From assembly GCA_937877605.1 (NCBI GenBank), contig CALFJA010000071.1, positions 1 to 35,827 on the forward strand: a stretch of 35,827 nucleotides of DNA, given 5' to 3'. Of the stretch, positions 23,451 to 31,082 are shown in pieces. The DNA comes from an uncultured Prevotellaceae bacterium. GTDB taxonomy: Bacteria; Bacteroidota; Bacteroidia; Bacteroidales; Bacteroidaceae. Within the stretch, counting starts at the first letter, position 1. The number at the start of each line of letters is the position of its first letter. Under the pieces are notes generated by a model that made no database searches, had not been told where the DNA came from, and worked only from the letters and a program-made list of their open reading frames with translations. The position numbers and the translations under genes are program-made.

Positions 23451-24569
23451 ATGCAGAAATACCTTTTCCGCCTCTTCGCAGCAGCAATGCTCTTCATAGG
23501 CTGTTCGTTTCTTCCTGTGAAAAACACTTTCACAGGAGCCGAGATGCAGTCAATCAGTGTGCCGACGCCCGGCCTTTTCGACCGCAGCGACGCCATAAGG
23601 ATAGACCTGTTCCACACCAATGCCGACGATTACTGTTTCCCGCTTCCCGTGGGCAAGGCCATGATGGCAAAGGGCAACGACGCTCTGGAAATACAGACCA
23701 CACAAGGTGATGCCGTGAAGGCCATGTTTGCGGGTACCGTCCGCCTTTCGAAAAACTATCCTTCATACGGAAACACCATCGTCATCCGGCACGAGAACGG
23801 GTTGGAAACCGTCTATTCCAACAACGCGCAGAACCTTGTGAAAGTGGGCGACGAGGTGAAAGCCGGGCAGACAATCGCCATTGTGGGCAGCAACGACAGC
23901 AGATACTACTGCCTGTTTGCCGTGATGATTGACGGCCGGCGCATCAATCCCTCCACGCTCGTAGAACTGAACAGCCACCGGCTACACCGCCAGGTACTCA
24001 CCTGCAAAAAGGAAGGCGACGGCATAAAGGTGAGCACACAGCGCATGGAAACGACTACGGCAGAAATCTTCCCAGCCAATCCCTTTGAAAAGACAGAGAC
24101 CTTCGACTTGAACCTTTCGCTCCTGCCACCGTCGGCATGGGCCTATCCCCTGCCGGGAAGCAAGGTAATCTCACCCTTTGGCGGCAAGCGTCGGCACGGC
24201 GGTGTGGACCTGAAGACCAAGCCGAACGACGACATCGTGGCGGCATTCGACGGCGAGGTGGTACTGTCCGGTCCGTATTATGGTTACGGAAACTGTATCC
24301 GCATAAAGCATGCTTGTGGGTTTGAAACCCTCTACGGGCACCAATCGAAAAACCTGGTGAAGAAAGGCGACAAGGTAAAAGCCGGACAGGTGATAGGTCT
24401 CACCGGCCGAACTGGACGCGCCACGACGGAGCACCTGCATTTTGAAGTATTCTTTCAGGGCAAGAGGTATAATCCAACCGTTCTTTATGACCATACCAAC
24501 CGCCGCCTGAAAAATGTAACACTGAAACTACACAAGAACGGACAGATAGTCACAAAGGAGAACAAATAG
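23451..24569 (+). CDS. M23 (LytM) peptidase with a second, ligand-less M23 copy
   Basis: A 372-residue exported protein. The signal region ends LFIGC with C18, a possible lipidation site with an unusual Phe at -3. Two M23 domains lie in tandem. The C-terminal copy (about 231-345) keeps all zinc ligands: H249 and D253 in HGGVD, H297 in YGHQ, and HLH at 328-330. The N-terminal copy (about 62-167) aligns well over GNTIVIRHENGLETVYSNN and VKVGDEVKAGQTIAIVGS but has lost the ligands: the YGH position is YSN and the HLHFEV position is CLFAV. The active half should cut peptidoglycan cross-bridges; the other may bind or regulate. It lies 22 bases after pgeF in the same operon. Confidence 0.9.
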   Translation: MQKYLFRLFAAAMLFIGCSFLPVKNTFTGAEMQSISVPTPGLFDRSDAIRIDLFHTNADDYCFPLPVGKAMMAKGNDALEIQTTQGDAVKAMFAGTVRLSKNYPSYGNTIVIRHENGLETVYSNNAQNLVKVGDEVKAGQTIAIVGSNDSRYYCLFAVMIDGRRINPSTLVELNSHRLHRQVLTCKKEGDGIKVSTQRMETTTAEIFPANPFEKTETFDLNLSLLPPSAWAYPLPGSKVISPFGGKRRHGGVDLKTKPNDDIVAAFDGEVVLSGPYYGYGNCIRIKHACGFETLYGHQSKNLVKKGDKVKAGQVIGLTGRTGRATTEHLHFEVFFQGKRYNPTVLYDHTNRRLKNVTLKLHKNGQIVTKENK

Positions 24570-24579
24570 GCATGAAGTC

Positions 24580-24774
24580 CTACTTGTGCTTATGCCGGTT
24601 GGCACGCTGCTGGCGGTACTTGGCCTTCTGTCGGGCACTACCACTGCCGTGAGCGCCCGTGATATACTTCTTTTTCTTTGCCTTGGTCTTCACCTTTTCG
24701 TCATCGTGTGAAGCCTTCGGGGCACCGCGGAAGACCATCCCCCCGCCTTGGATGATATCGTCTATGTCTGACAT
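24580..24774 (-). CDS. Small basic protein, unknown
   Basis: A 64-residue protein: an acidic start (MSDIDDIIQGGGMVFRG) followed by a strongly basic region (KVKTKAKKKKYI, then ARQKAKYRQQRANRHKHK). No signal peptide. The composition suggests nucleic acid or ribosome contact, but I recognise no family. The ATG at 24774 is chosen because a full promoter ends six bases before it; an upstream ATG at 24810 would lie within the promoter. The transcript may be leaderless. It converges with the M23 gene with a 10-base gap. Confidence 0.6.
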   Translation of the reverse strand: MSDIDDIIQGGGMVFRGAPKASHDDEKVKTKAKKKKYITGAHGSGSARQKAKYRQQRANRHKHK

Positions 24775-24779
24775 AGACG

Positions 24780-24811
24780 CAAAAGTACTACTAAACAGGC
24801 AAAACACCAAA
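24780..24811 (-). promoter_or_regulatory. Promoter of the small basic protein (TTTG-N20-TACTTTTG)
   Basis: TTTG (24811-24808) and TACTTTTG (24787-24780) on the minus strand are 20 bases apart, close to ideal. The ATG at 24774 follows after five bases, so the transcript should carry little or no leader. Confidence 0.65.
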
Positions 24812-24884
24812 CCGCCAAACTATTAAAAACCATCAAACCTCCAAATAATTTAGGCTTGTCTGCCATAAGGTCAGAAAAAGTTTG

Positions 24885-24892
24885 TAACTTTG
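24885..24892 (+). promoter_or_regulatory. -7 box for the 79-residue gene
   Basis: TAACTTTG on the plus strand, 33 bases before the ATG at 24926. No ideal TTTG is seen upstream. Confidence 0.5.
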
Positions 24893-24925
24893 TGGAGCAC
24901 AACCGCTACTTAAACACTCCGCCCG

Positions 24926-25165
24926 ATGAAGTTCGACCTCAAGCAGAAATTTCCGTTCCGCAGCGACGCCATCAACAAGTTGCTGCGCAAGTCCCTCTCC
25001 ACCAAGTGGCCGAAGGAGAAGACACTCGACCGGTTGGCGCTGGTCCTGGGCTTCCTTTCGTGGGAAGACTTGCAGGAAACGCTCAGGGGTGAGACCGACG
25101 GACAGGTCAACATCAGCAATTCGCCCAAGCACCGGCAACTGAAAAACGGAGAAGACACACCATAA
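24926..25165 (+). CDS. Small conserved-looking protein, unknown
   Basis: A 79-residue cytoplasmic protein beginning MKFDLKQKFPFRSDAINKLLRKSL and continuing with helices (KTLDRLALVLGF, SWEDLQETL). The helical pattern and charge could fit a small DNA- or protein-binding domain, but I recognise no family. It has a -7 box 33 bases upstream and a strong terminator just after the stop, so it looks like a real single-gene unit. Codon use matches the core genes. Confidence 0.6.
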   Translation: MKFDLKQKFPFRSDAINKLLRKSLSTKWPKEKTLDRLALVLGFLSWEDLQETLRGETDGQVNISNSPKHRQLKNGEDTP

Positions 25166-25167
25166 CA

Positions 25168-25208
25168 AAAATAAAGAGACTTGCACATTCGGCAGGTCTC
25201 TTTATTTT
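25168..25208. terminator. Bidirectional terminator upstream of the rplS stop
   Basis: AAAATAAAGAGAC (25168-25180) pairs perfectly with GTCTCTTTATTTT (25196-25208), flanked by A on one side and T on the other. It serves the 79-residue gene and the convergent rplS. Confidence 0.88.
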
Positions 25209-25227
25209 TTTGGATTCCAAACGAGGA

Positions 25228-25593
25228 TTACTTTTCCTTGGCAATGGGAGTACGCTTCTCAGCGATACGGGCCTTCTTGCCGGTGAGTTTGCGCAGGTAG
25301 TAGAGTTTTGCCCTGCGTACTTTACCGCGCTTGTTGATTTCGATGCTCTCGATATTGGGCGATTCGATGGGGAAGATACGCTCCACACCAACGGTTCCCG
25401 ACATCTTGCGAACGGTAAAGCGTTTCTTTTCGCCGTGTCCGTTAATCTTGATAACAACGCCACGGTAGAGCTGGATACGCTCTTTTGAACCCTCAATGAT
25501 TTTGTAAGCAACAGTGATGGTGTCACCAGCCTTGAACTCTGGGAATTTCTTGCCTGTTGCAAATGCTTCTTCAGCAACTTTAATTAAATCCAT
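25228..25593 (-). CDS. rplS: 50S ribosomal protein L19
   Basis: A 121-residue ribosomal protein at the subunit interface. It starts MDLIKVAEEAF; FKAGDTITVAYKIIEG, RIQLYRGVVI, RFTVRKMSGTVGVERIFP and KRGKVRRAKLYYLR are standard L19 segments. The C-terminal KRTPIAKEK tail is basic. The open frame extends far upstream to 25752, but the family start and the promoter fix the ATG at 25593. Here it is a single gene, without the rpsP-rimM-trmD partners found in many bacteria. The leader of about 80 bases could hold an autoregulatory structure. Confidence 0.96.
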   Translation of the reverse strand: MDLIKVAEEAFATGKKFPEFKAGDTITVAYKIIEGSKERIQLYRGVVIKINGHGEKKRFTVRKMSGTVGVERIFPIESPNIESIEINKRGKVRRAKLYYLRKLTGKKARIAEKRTPIAKEK

Positions 25594-25679
25594 TGTCTGT
25601 AAATTTACAAGGTTGTTTTTGTCCGGAGCAACATGGCCAGCCACTCTTCTGCCACCAGCGGTTACTTCGAAAAGTGCGG

Positions 25680-25710
25680 CAAAGGTAATAACTTTTTCCG
25701 AAACGCCAAA
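25680..25710 (-). promoter_or_regulatory. Promoter of rplS (TTTG-N19-TACCTTTG)
   Basis: TTTG (25710-25707) and TACCTTTG (25687-25680) on the minus strand are 19 bases apart. Transcription should start near 25674, giving a leader of about 80 bases. Confidence 0.7.
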
Positions 25711-25804
25711 CCCAAAGGTGCAACTTTTTGTTGCTGAGCATGCAAAAAACACGGAGACAAGCCGTTTTTCATCCTGCAGATTTCAGCGTTCTGCAAAGAA
25801 TAAG

Positions 25805-25812
25805 TACCTTTG
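25805..25812 (+). promoter_or_regulatory. -7 box for the MATE transporter gene
   Basis: TACCTTTG lies 21 bases before the ATG at 25834. TTTC at 25781-25784, 20 bases upstream, is a near -33 element. An apparent TTG start at 25810 falls inside this box and is rejected. Confidence 0.55.
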
Positions 25813-25833
25813 CCAAGACTTTTTACGACCTGC

Positions 25834-27216
25834 ATGGCACAGAAACGGAGCGACATACTGCTGGAGCAAATCCGGGTGGGCAACCCCCTCTCCGGGAAGA
25901 ACAAGCTGGAACTGATTGTCAGTCTCAGCATTCCCAGCATCCTGGCGCAGATAACCAGTGTGATGATGTTCTTCATCGACCAGGCAATGGTAGGCCGTAT
26001 CAGCGTGGAAGCGTCGGCTGCTTGCGGGCTGGTGGAGACCAGCACCTGGCTGTTCGGCAGCATCACCTCGGCGGCCAGCATGGGATTCTCCGTCCAAGTG
26101 GCTCATTTCATCGGTGCCAACGACTTCGGAAAGGCCCGCGCGGTGTTCCGCCACGGGCTGGTCTGCACCACGCTGCTGAGCATTCTCGTCGGGATTGTCG
26201 GCCTCTGCATCGCCCGTCCCCTGCCCTTCTGGCTGGGAGGAGGTGCCGACATCGCCCACGACGCATCGCTCTATTTCGGTGTTTTCATGCTGATCATGCC
26301 CTTCTTTCAACTGAACAACCTCTCGGGTGCCATGCTGAAATGTTCCGGCAACATGCGAATCCCGAGCATCATGAGCATTGCCATCTGCGTGATGGATGTC
26401 GTTTTCAACTATCTTCTCATCTTCCATGCCCATCTGGGCGTGCTCGGGGCTGCCATCGGCACGGGACTTTCCATTGTCATCGGAGCGGTGGTACAGGCCT
26501 ATTTTGCCGTGTTCAAGAGTGAGATACTCCGTCTTCAACGCATCGGAGAAGCCTTCCGCTGGGCGGGAGGATATGTCGTCGAGGCGCTGAAAATCAGTGC
26601 TCCGATGGCCATGCAGTCGCTACTCATGAGCGGTGCGCAGATTGTCAGCACCATCATTGTGGCACCGCTGGGCAACATTGCCATTGCAGCCAACACCTTT
26701 GCCATTACCGCCGAGAGCCTGTGCTATATGCCCGGCTACGGCATCGGGGAGGCAGCGACGACGCTGATTGGCCAGAGCATGGGTGCCAGACGCAGGGACC
26801 TGTGCTACAAGTTCGCCTGGATGACCATCGCATCGGGCATGGCCATCATGGCGCTCATGGGAGTCGTGATGTATGTGTTCGCCCCTGAGTTGATGGCACT
26901 GATGACACCGGTGGGCAGCATCTGCTCGCTGGGAGCGTCGGTGCTGCGCATCGAAGCCTTTGCCGAGCCCATGTTCGCCGCCTCGATAGTGAGCTACTGC
27001 ATCTGCGTGGGTGCCGGCGACACTTTCCGTCCGGCCATGATGAACCTCTTCTCCATGTGGTGCGTGCGACTGACGCTGGCCGCACTGCTGGCAGGCAAAT
27101 ACGGGCTGCAGGGAGTGTGGACGGCTATGGCCATTGAACTGACCTTCCGCGGCACCATCTTCCTCATCAGGATAGCCCGCGGGCGGTGGATGAAAGAACT
27201 CCGACTGAGCAGATAA
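25834..27216 (+). CDS. MATE family efflux transporter
   Basis: A 460-residue inner membrane protein with about 12 hydrophobic segments, in two related halves, of the multidrug and toxic compound extrusion family. Family segments include SIPSILAQITSVMMFFIDQAM, FSVQVAHFIGANDFGKAR, RIPSIMSIAICVMDVVFNY, GAQIVSTIIVAPLGNIAIAA and GYGIGEAATTLIGQSMGA. Such proteins exchange organic cations or other compounds for Na+ or H+. The substrate cannot be read from sequence. I start at the ATG at 25834 after the promoter box. The next gene starts 11 bases downstream and is probably cotranscribed. Confidence 0.92.
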   Translation: MAQKRSDILLEQIRVGNPLSGKNKLELIVSLSIPSILAQITSVMMFFIDQAMVGRISVEASAACGLVETSTWLFGSITSAASMGFSVQVAHFIGANDFGKARAVFRHGLVCTTLLSILVGIVGLCIARPLPFWLGGGADIAHDASLYFGVFMLIMPFFQLNNLSGAMLKCSGNMRIPSIMSIAICVMDVVFNYLLIFHAHLGVLGAAIGTGLSIVIGAVVQAYFAVFKSEILRLQRIGEAFRWAGGYVVEALKISAPMAMQSLLMSGAQIVSTIIVAPLGNIAIAANTFAITAESLCYMPGYGIGEAATTLIGQSMGARRRDLCYKFAWMTIASGMAIMALMGVVMYVFAPELMALMTPVGSICSLGASVLRIEAFAEPMFAASIVSYCICVGAGDTFRPAMMNLFSMWCVRLTLAALLAGKYGLQGVWTAMAIELTFRGTIFLIRIARGRWMKELRLSR

Positions 27217-27227
27217 CACCTACCTAT

Positions 27228-27878
27228 ATGCATACATTTATTGTTAAAAAGACCGACCTTCAGACTCCGGAAGCCGCTCAGGTTCCACAGTTGCTCAATG
27301 GTATGGCGGCCGAATGGCACGGCATTGACTGCCTGAACTGGCCCGACTTCCCCTACCGGCCGAAGGTGGCCGTGCGCATGGCACACAACGGCGAGGCCCT
27401 GTTTCTCCACTACCGCGTGGAAGAGCAGACCGTGGCGGCCGTGGCGGAGGGCGACAACGGGCGGGTGTGGGAGGACTCCTGCTGCGAGTTCTTCTGCCAG
27501 CCTGCCAACGACGATTACTACTACAATCTGGAATGTAACTGCGTGGGAACCGTCCTGCTGGCGGCAGGAAAGGAACGCGAGGGCCGCGAACGGGCTCCAC
27601 AAGAGGTGCTGGCAGAGATTGGCCGCTGGTCGTCGCTGGGACGGAAGCCCTTTGCCGAGAAAGCGGCACCACACCAGTGGGAACTCTGTCTGACGGTGCC
27701 CGTGCGCTGTTTCTTCAAACACGACCTATCGTCGCTGGGCGGACAGGCCATCCGTGCCAACTTCTACAAATGCGGCGACCGCCTGCAGCAACCACACTTC
27801 CTGTCGTTCTATCCCATCAGCCTGCCCAAACCCGACTTCCACCGCCCCGACTTCTTCGGGCTGCTGACCTTCGAATAA
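27228..27878 (+). CDS. Carbohydrate-binding family 9-like protein
   Basis: A 216-residue protein with the pattern of CBM9-like (DOMON-related) beta-sandwich proteins: HGIDCLNWPDFPYRPKV, then ALFLHYRVEEQTV and the hallmark VWEDSCCEFFCQ, DDYYYNLECNCVGTVLLA, and the closing KPDFHRPDFFGLLTFE. No signal peptide is visible, unlike the secreted xylanase-linked CBM9 modules, so it is probably cytoplasmic. Its ligand is unknown. It lies 11 bases after the MATE transporter gene; no functional link between them is evident. The frame extends upstream into the transporter gene, but the ATG at 27228 gives the sensible start. Confidence 0.8.
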   Translation: MHTFIVKKTDLQTPEAAQVPQLLNGMAAEWHGIDCLNWPDFPYRPKVAVRMAHNGEALFLHYRVEEQTVAAVAEGDNGRVWEDSCCEFFCQPANDDYYYNLECNCVGTVLLAAGKEREGRERAPQEVLAEIGRWSSLGRKPFAEKAAPHQWELCLTVPVRCFFKHDLSSLGGQAIRANFYKCGDRLQQPHFLSFYPISLPKPDFHRPDFFGLLTFE

Positions 27879-27966
27879 GTGGCTTTCGACGGGCAAACGA
27901 AAACTCGCATAACTTATTTTGAGCCAGCATATTACGGCATTTGCGCACTAACAGTCCCGTGTGCGC

Positions 27967-28057
27967 TTTCCGTTTGGGCCCCAAACGCATTCCAACTGCC
28001 GCCCAAACGCACGCTAAAAGAGCCCCAAACACAATGCGTTTGGGGCTCAAATGGAAA
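27967..28057. repeat. Dispersed palindromic repeat, copy C
   Basis: The outer arms TTTCCGTTTGGGCCCCAAA (27967-27985) and TTTGGGGCTCAAATGGAAA (28039-28057) are nearly complementary. A local hairpin AGCCCCAAAC / GTTTGGGGCT (28021-28030 with 28037-28046) is perfect. Copy C shares CCAACTGCCGCCCAAACGC and the flank GGAAAACCGCT with copy B but carries an extra unit of about 25 bases. Confidence 0.85.
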
Positions 28058-28240
28058 ACCGCTTTTCCTGACCCGCGGAACGACATCCATCCAGGCCTTG
28101 GACGACTGCAAAAAATCAACTGCCTGAACAGCAGGAAAACCGACATTTTTCCGTAACTCTGGCTGCGCCGAACTTACTTTCACTCGGCAAATTAACAAAG
28201 AAACTTCGTATTCTTTCTTCCATTTGCGCTCGTTTATTCG

Positions 28241-28248
28241 TAACTTTG
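28241..28248 (+). promoter_or_regulatory. -7 box of the antiporter operon
   Basis: TAACTTTG lies 44 bases before the ATG at 28293. TTTG at 28223-28226 is only 14 bases upstream, so the -33 element is imperfect. Confidence 0.5.
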
Positions 28249-28292
28249 CACCCGGTAGAACCCAAACAAAGCATTTATTTCCTCCTGACAGA

Positions 28293-30428
28293 ATGACGCT
28301 TCCCTTTGCCCTTCCCATAGACAATCCGACGCTGAGTTTCCTCATCGTGCTGCTGGTCATCCTGCTGGCACCCATTATCATGGGCAAGCTCCGCATCCCC
28401 TACATCGTGGGCATGGTACTGGCAGGCGTCGTGCTGGGGAAGTACGGACTGCACATTCTGGAGCACGACGACAGTTTCAAACTCTTCGGCAATGTGGGAC
28501 TGTACTACATCATGTTCCTCGCCGCCCTTGAAATGGACCTTGAGGGCCTGCGGAAACGGAAGGAAGGCATACTGCTTTTCGGGCTGCTCTCGTTTGCCCT
28601 GCCGTTCCTGCTCACTTGGGCCGGCAGCTCGCTGCTGCTGGGCTACAGCGTCATCACCTCGCTCGTACTGGGCTGCATCATGGCGTCGAACACCCTGATA
28701 GCCTACCCCATTGTCGGGAAATTCGGCCTCCAGCACAAACCGAGCGTACTGCTGAGCGTCGGTGCTACCATGATCTCGCTGCTGCTGTCGCTTGTCAGCC
28801 TGGCCATTATCGAGGCGGTGAACCGCCAGACAGGCAATGCTATGTTCTGGCTGCTGTTTGTCGGCAAGTTAGTTGTCTACTGCGCCGGCATGCTTTTGGT
28901 CATTCCCCGGCTCATACGCTGGTTCCTCCGCCGCTACAGCGATGCCGTAATGCAGTTCATCTTCGTGCTGAGCGTGGTCTTCCTGAGTGCCTGGCTCAGC
29001 GACCTTGCAGGGATAGAAGGCATCTTCGGAGCCTTCCTCGCAGGACTCATCCTGAACAGATACATCCCACAAGTATCGCCACTGATGAACCGCCTGGAAT
29101 TTATCGGCAACGCCCTCTTCATCCCCTATTTCCTCATCGGAGTGGGCATGCTCATCAACCTCAGGCTGCTGTTCACCGGAGAGCACATCGTCTGGATTGT
29201 CGTATGCATGGTCCTGTTCGGCACCATCGGCAAAGGCATCGCCGCCTATGCCTCGTGTCTGACCGAGCGCCTGCCCCTCTCGTCGGGTCACATGATGTTC
29301 GGACTGACCTCGGCACATGCCGCCGGCGCCATTGCCATGGTCATGGTAGGGTTCAAGATGCTCACACCCGAAGGCGGAATGGTCATCACCGACGAGATGC
29401 TCAACGGGGTGGTCATCATGATTCTCTTCACATGCATCATCTCAACCATCCTCACCGAACGGTCGGCACGCACCATCACGCTGCGCGACCGGGAAGTGGC
29501 CAGCGAGGAACAACTGGACAGCGACGACGAGAAAATACTCATACCGGTGAAGTATCCGGAGTATGCCGAGCAACTGATCAGCATGGGCATCCTCATGCGT
29601 AACCCGCGGCTGAACCGCGAGTTGGTAGCCCTCAATGTGGTCTACGACGATTCACACATGCGGAAGAACCAGCAGGTGGGAAACGAGCTGCTGCAGCAAG
29701 TGGTGCGCATAGGCACCGCCGCCGATGTGAGAATCGCCACACAGGTCCGCATCGCCGCCAACATTGCCAACGGCATCAAGCACGCCTTCAAGGAGTTCCA
29801 GGCATCGGAGATACTCATAGGCATGCACATGCACGACGAGGTGTCGCCAAAGTTCTGGGGGCAGTTCCACCAAAGCCTCTTCAACGGACTGAGCCGGCAA
29901 ATCATCATGGCCCGGCTGCACCAACCGCTGAACACCATCCGCCGCATACAAGTGGCCGTACCGTCGCGCGCACAATACGAACCAGGGTTCTACCGTTGGA
30001 TTGAACGCCTGGCGCGCCTTACCGGAAACCTGGAATGCCGCATACAGTTCCATGGACGGCAGGACACCATCGACATCATCAAACAGTACATCCGCAACAA
30101 CCACCCCGACATACGCGCCGACTACCAGAGTATGGAACACTGGAACGGACTGCCCCACCTGGCCACCACCATAGCGCCAGATCACCTCTTCGTGGTGGTC
30201 ACTGCCCGTAAAGGGACCATCTCCTACAAGAGCGCACAGGACCGTCTGCCGGAGGAAATCAAGCGATACTACCACGGAACGAACCTCATGATCATCTTCC
30301 CCGACCAGCACGGCGACCTCAGCGAGAACATGACCATGACACAGTCGCAGCACACCGAGGAACGGTCCGCCTACGAGGCAATCAGCGAATGGATAAGCAC
30401 GAAATTCAAACGACATGATAAGAATTGA
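28293..30428 (+). CDS. CPA2-type cation:proton antiporter with C-terminal UspA-like region
   Basis: A 711-residue protein. The first 400 or so residues hold about 12 membrane segments of the Na+/H+ exchanger type (LSFLIVLLVILLAPIIMGKL, IPYIVGMVLAGVVLGKYGL, IEGIFGAFLAGLILNRY, SAHAAGAIAMVMVGFKML). From about 425 a soluble region follows (KILIPVKYPEYAEQLISMG, NRELVALNVVYDDSHMRKN), resembling a universal stress protein fold and probably cytoplasmic. It should exchange K+ or Na+ for H+ in ion and pH balance. The frame opens 23 codons further upstream, but the ATG at 28293 is preferred. It heads a four-gene operon; its 3' end overlaps lolD by 14 bases. Confidence 0.88.
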   Translation: MTLPFALPIDNPTLSFLIVLLVILLAPIIMGKLRIPYIVGMVLAGVVLGKYGLHILEHDDSFKLFGNVGLYYIMFLAALEMDLEGLRKRKEGILLFGLLSFALPFLLTWAGSSLLLGYSVITSLVLGCIMASNTLIAYPIVGKFGLQHKPSVLLSVGATMISLLLSLVSLAIIEAVNRQTGNAMFWLLFVGKLVVYCAGMLLVIPRLIRWFLRRYSDAVMQFIFVLSVVFLSAWLSDLAGIEGIFGAFLAGLILNRYIPQVSPLMNRLEFIGNALFIPYFLIGVGMLINLRLLFTGEHIVWIVVCMVLFGTIGKGIAAYASCLTERLPLSSGHMMFGLTSAHAAGAIAMVMVGFKMLTPEGGMVITDEMLNGVVIMILFTCIISTILTERSARTITLRDREVASEEQLDSDDEKILIPVKYPEYAEQLISMGILMRNPRLNRELVALNVVYDDSHMRKNQQVGNELLQQVVRIGTAADVRIATQVRIAANIANGIKHAFKEFQASEILIGMHMHDEVSPKFWGQFHQSLFNGLSRQIIMARLHQPLNTIRRIQVAVPSRAQYEPGFYRWIERLARLTGNLECRIQFHGRQDTIDIIKQYIRNNHPDIRADYQSMEHWNGLPHLATTIAPDHLFVVVTARKGTISYKSAQDRLPEEIKRYYHGTNLMIIFPDQHGDLSENMTMTQSQHTEERSAYEAISEWISTKFKRHDKN

Positions 30429-31071
30429 AGGAATACACAAGAGTTTCGGCTCGCTCGAAGTGCTCAAGGGCATTGACTTGCAAATACAGCCGGGTGAGAT
30501 TGTCAGCATCGTCGGGCCGAGCGGAGCCGGGAAAACCACCTTGCTACAGATAATCGGCACACTGGAGAAACCCGACAGCGGCACCGTAACCATCGACGGC
30601 ACCGAACTTTGCCGGCTGTCGAAGAACACCCTGAGCGATTTCCGCAACCAACACATCGGTTTCGTCTTCCAGTTTCACCAGCTGCTGCCAGAATTCACGG
30701 CACTGGAGAATGTGATGATTCCCGCATTCATTGCCGGAAAAGGACGCAAGGAAGCAAAGCAACGGGCACTACAACTGCTGCAGGACATGGGACTCAGCGA
30801 ACGCGCACAGCACAAGCCGAACCAGCTTTCGGGCGGAGAAAAACAGCGGGTGGCAGTGGCCCGCGCACTGGTCAACTCCCCTTCGGTCGTCCTGGCAGAC
30901 GAACCCAGCGGAAGCCTCGACTCAAAAAACAAGGAGGAACTGCACCAACTCTTCTTCGAACTGAGAGAGAAAACGGGCCAGACATTCGTCATCGTCACCC
31001 ACGATGAGCAGTTGGCGGCCATGACCGACCGTACCATCCGACTGAAAGACGGACTCATTGTTAACGAATAA
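30415..31071 (+). CDS. lolD: ABC transporter ATP-binding protein, LolD type
   Basis: A 218-residue ATPase with every ABC motif: Walker A GPSGAGKT (34-41), Q-loop FVFQFHQLLPEFTALENV, signature LSGGEKQ (138-144), Walker B VVLADEP (158-164) and H-loop H196 (VTHDEQ). The LLPEFTALENVMIP region and the length match LolD, the ATPase of the LolCDE complex that detaches lipoproteins from the inner membrane. MacB- or FtsE-like relatives are an alternative. No LolC/E-type permease lies nearby. The ATG overlaps the antiporter end by 14 bases, so translation is probably coupled. Confidence 0.83.
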   Translation: MIRIEGIHKSFGSLEVLKGIDLQIQPGEIVSIVGPSGAGKTTLLQIIGTLEKPDSGTVTIDGTELCRLSKNTLSDFRNQHIGFVFQFHQLLPEFTALENVMIPAFIAGKGRKEAKQRALQLLQDMGLSERAQHKPNQLSGGEKQRVAVARALVNSPSVVLADEPSGSLDSKNKEELHQLFFELREKTGQTFVIVTHDEQLAAMTDRTIRLKDGLIVNE

Positions 31072-31082
31072 CGACACGGAAC

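Larger units (their letters stand above)
27879..28292. other. Intergenic region with palindromic repeat copy C and the antiporter promoter
   Basis: 414 bases with no convincing gene. It contains palindromic repeat copy C (27967-28057) and the -7 box of the antiporter operon (28241-28248). Open frames across it are translations of the repeat. Confidence 0.65.
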
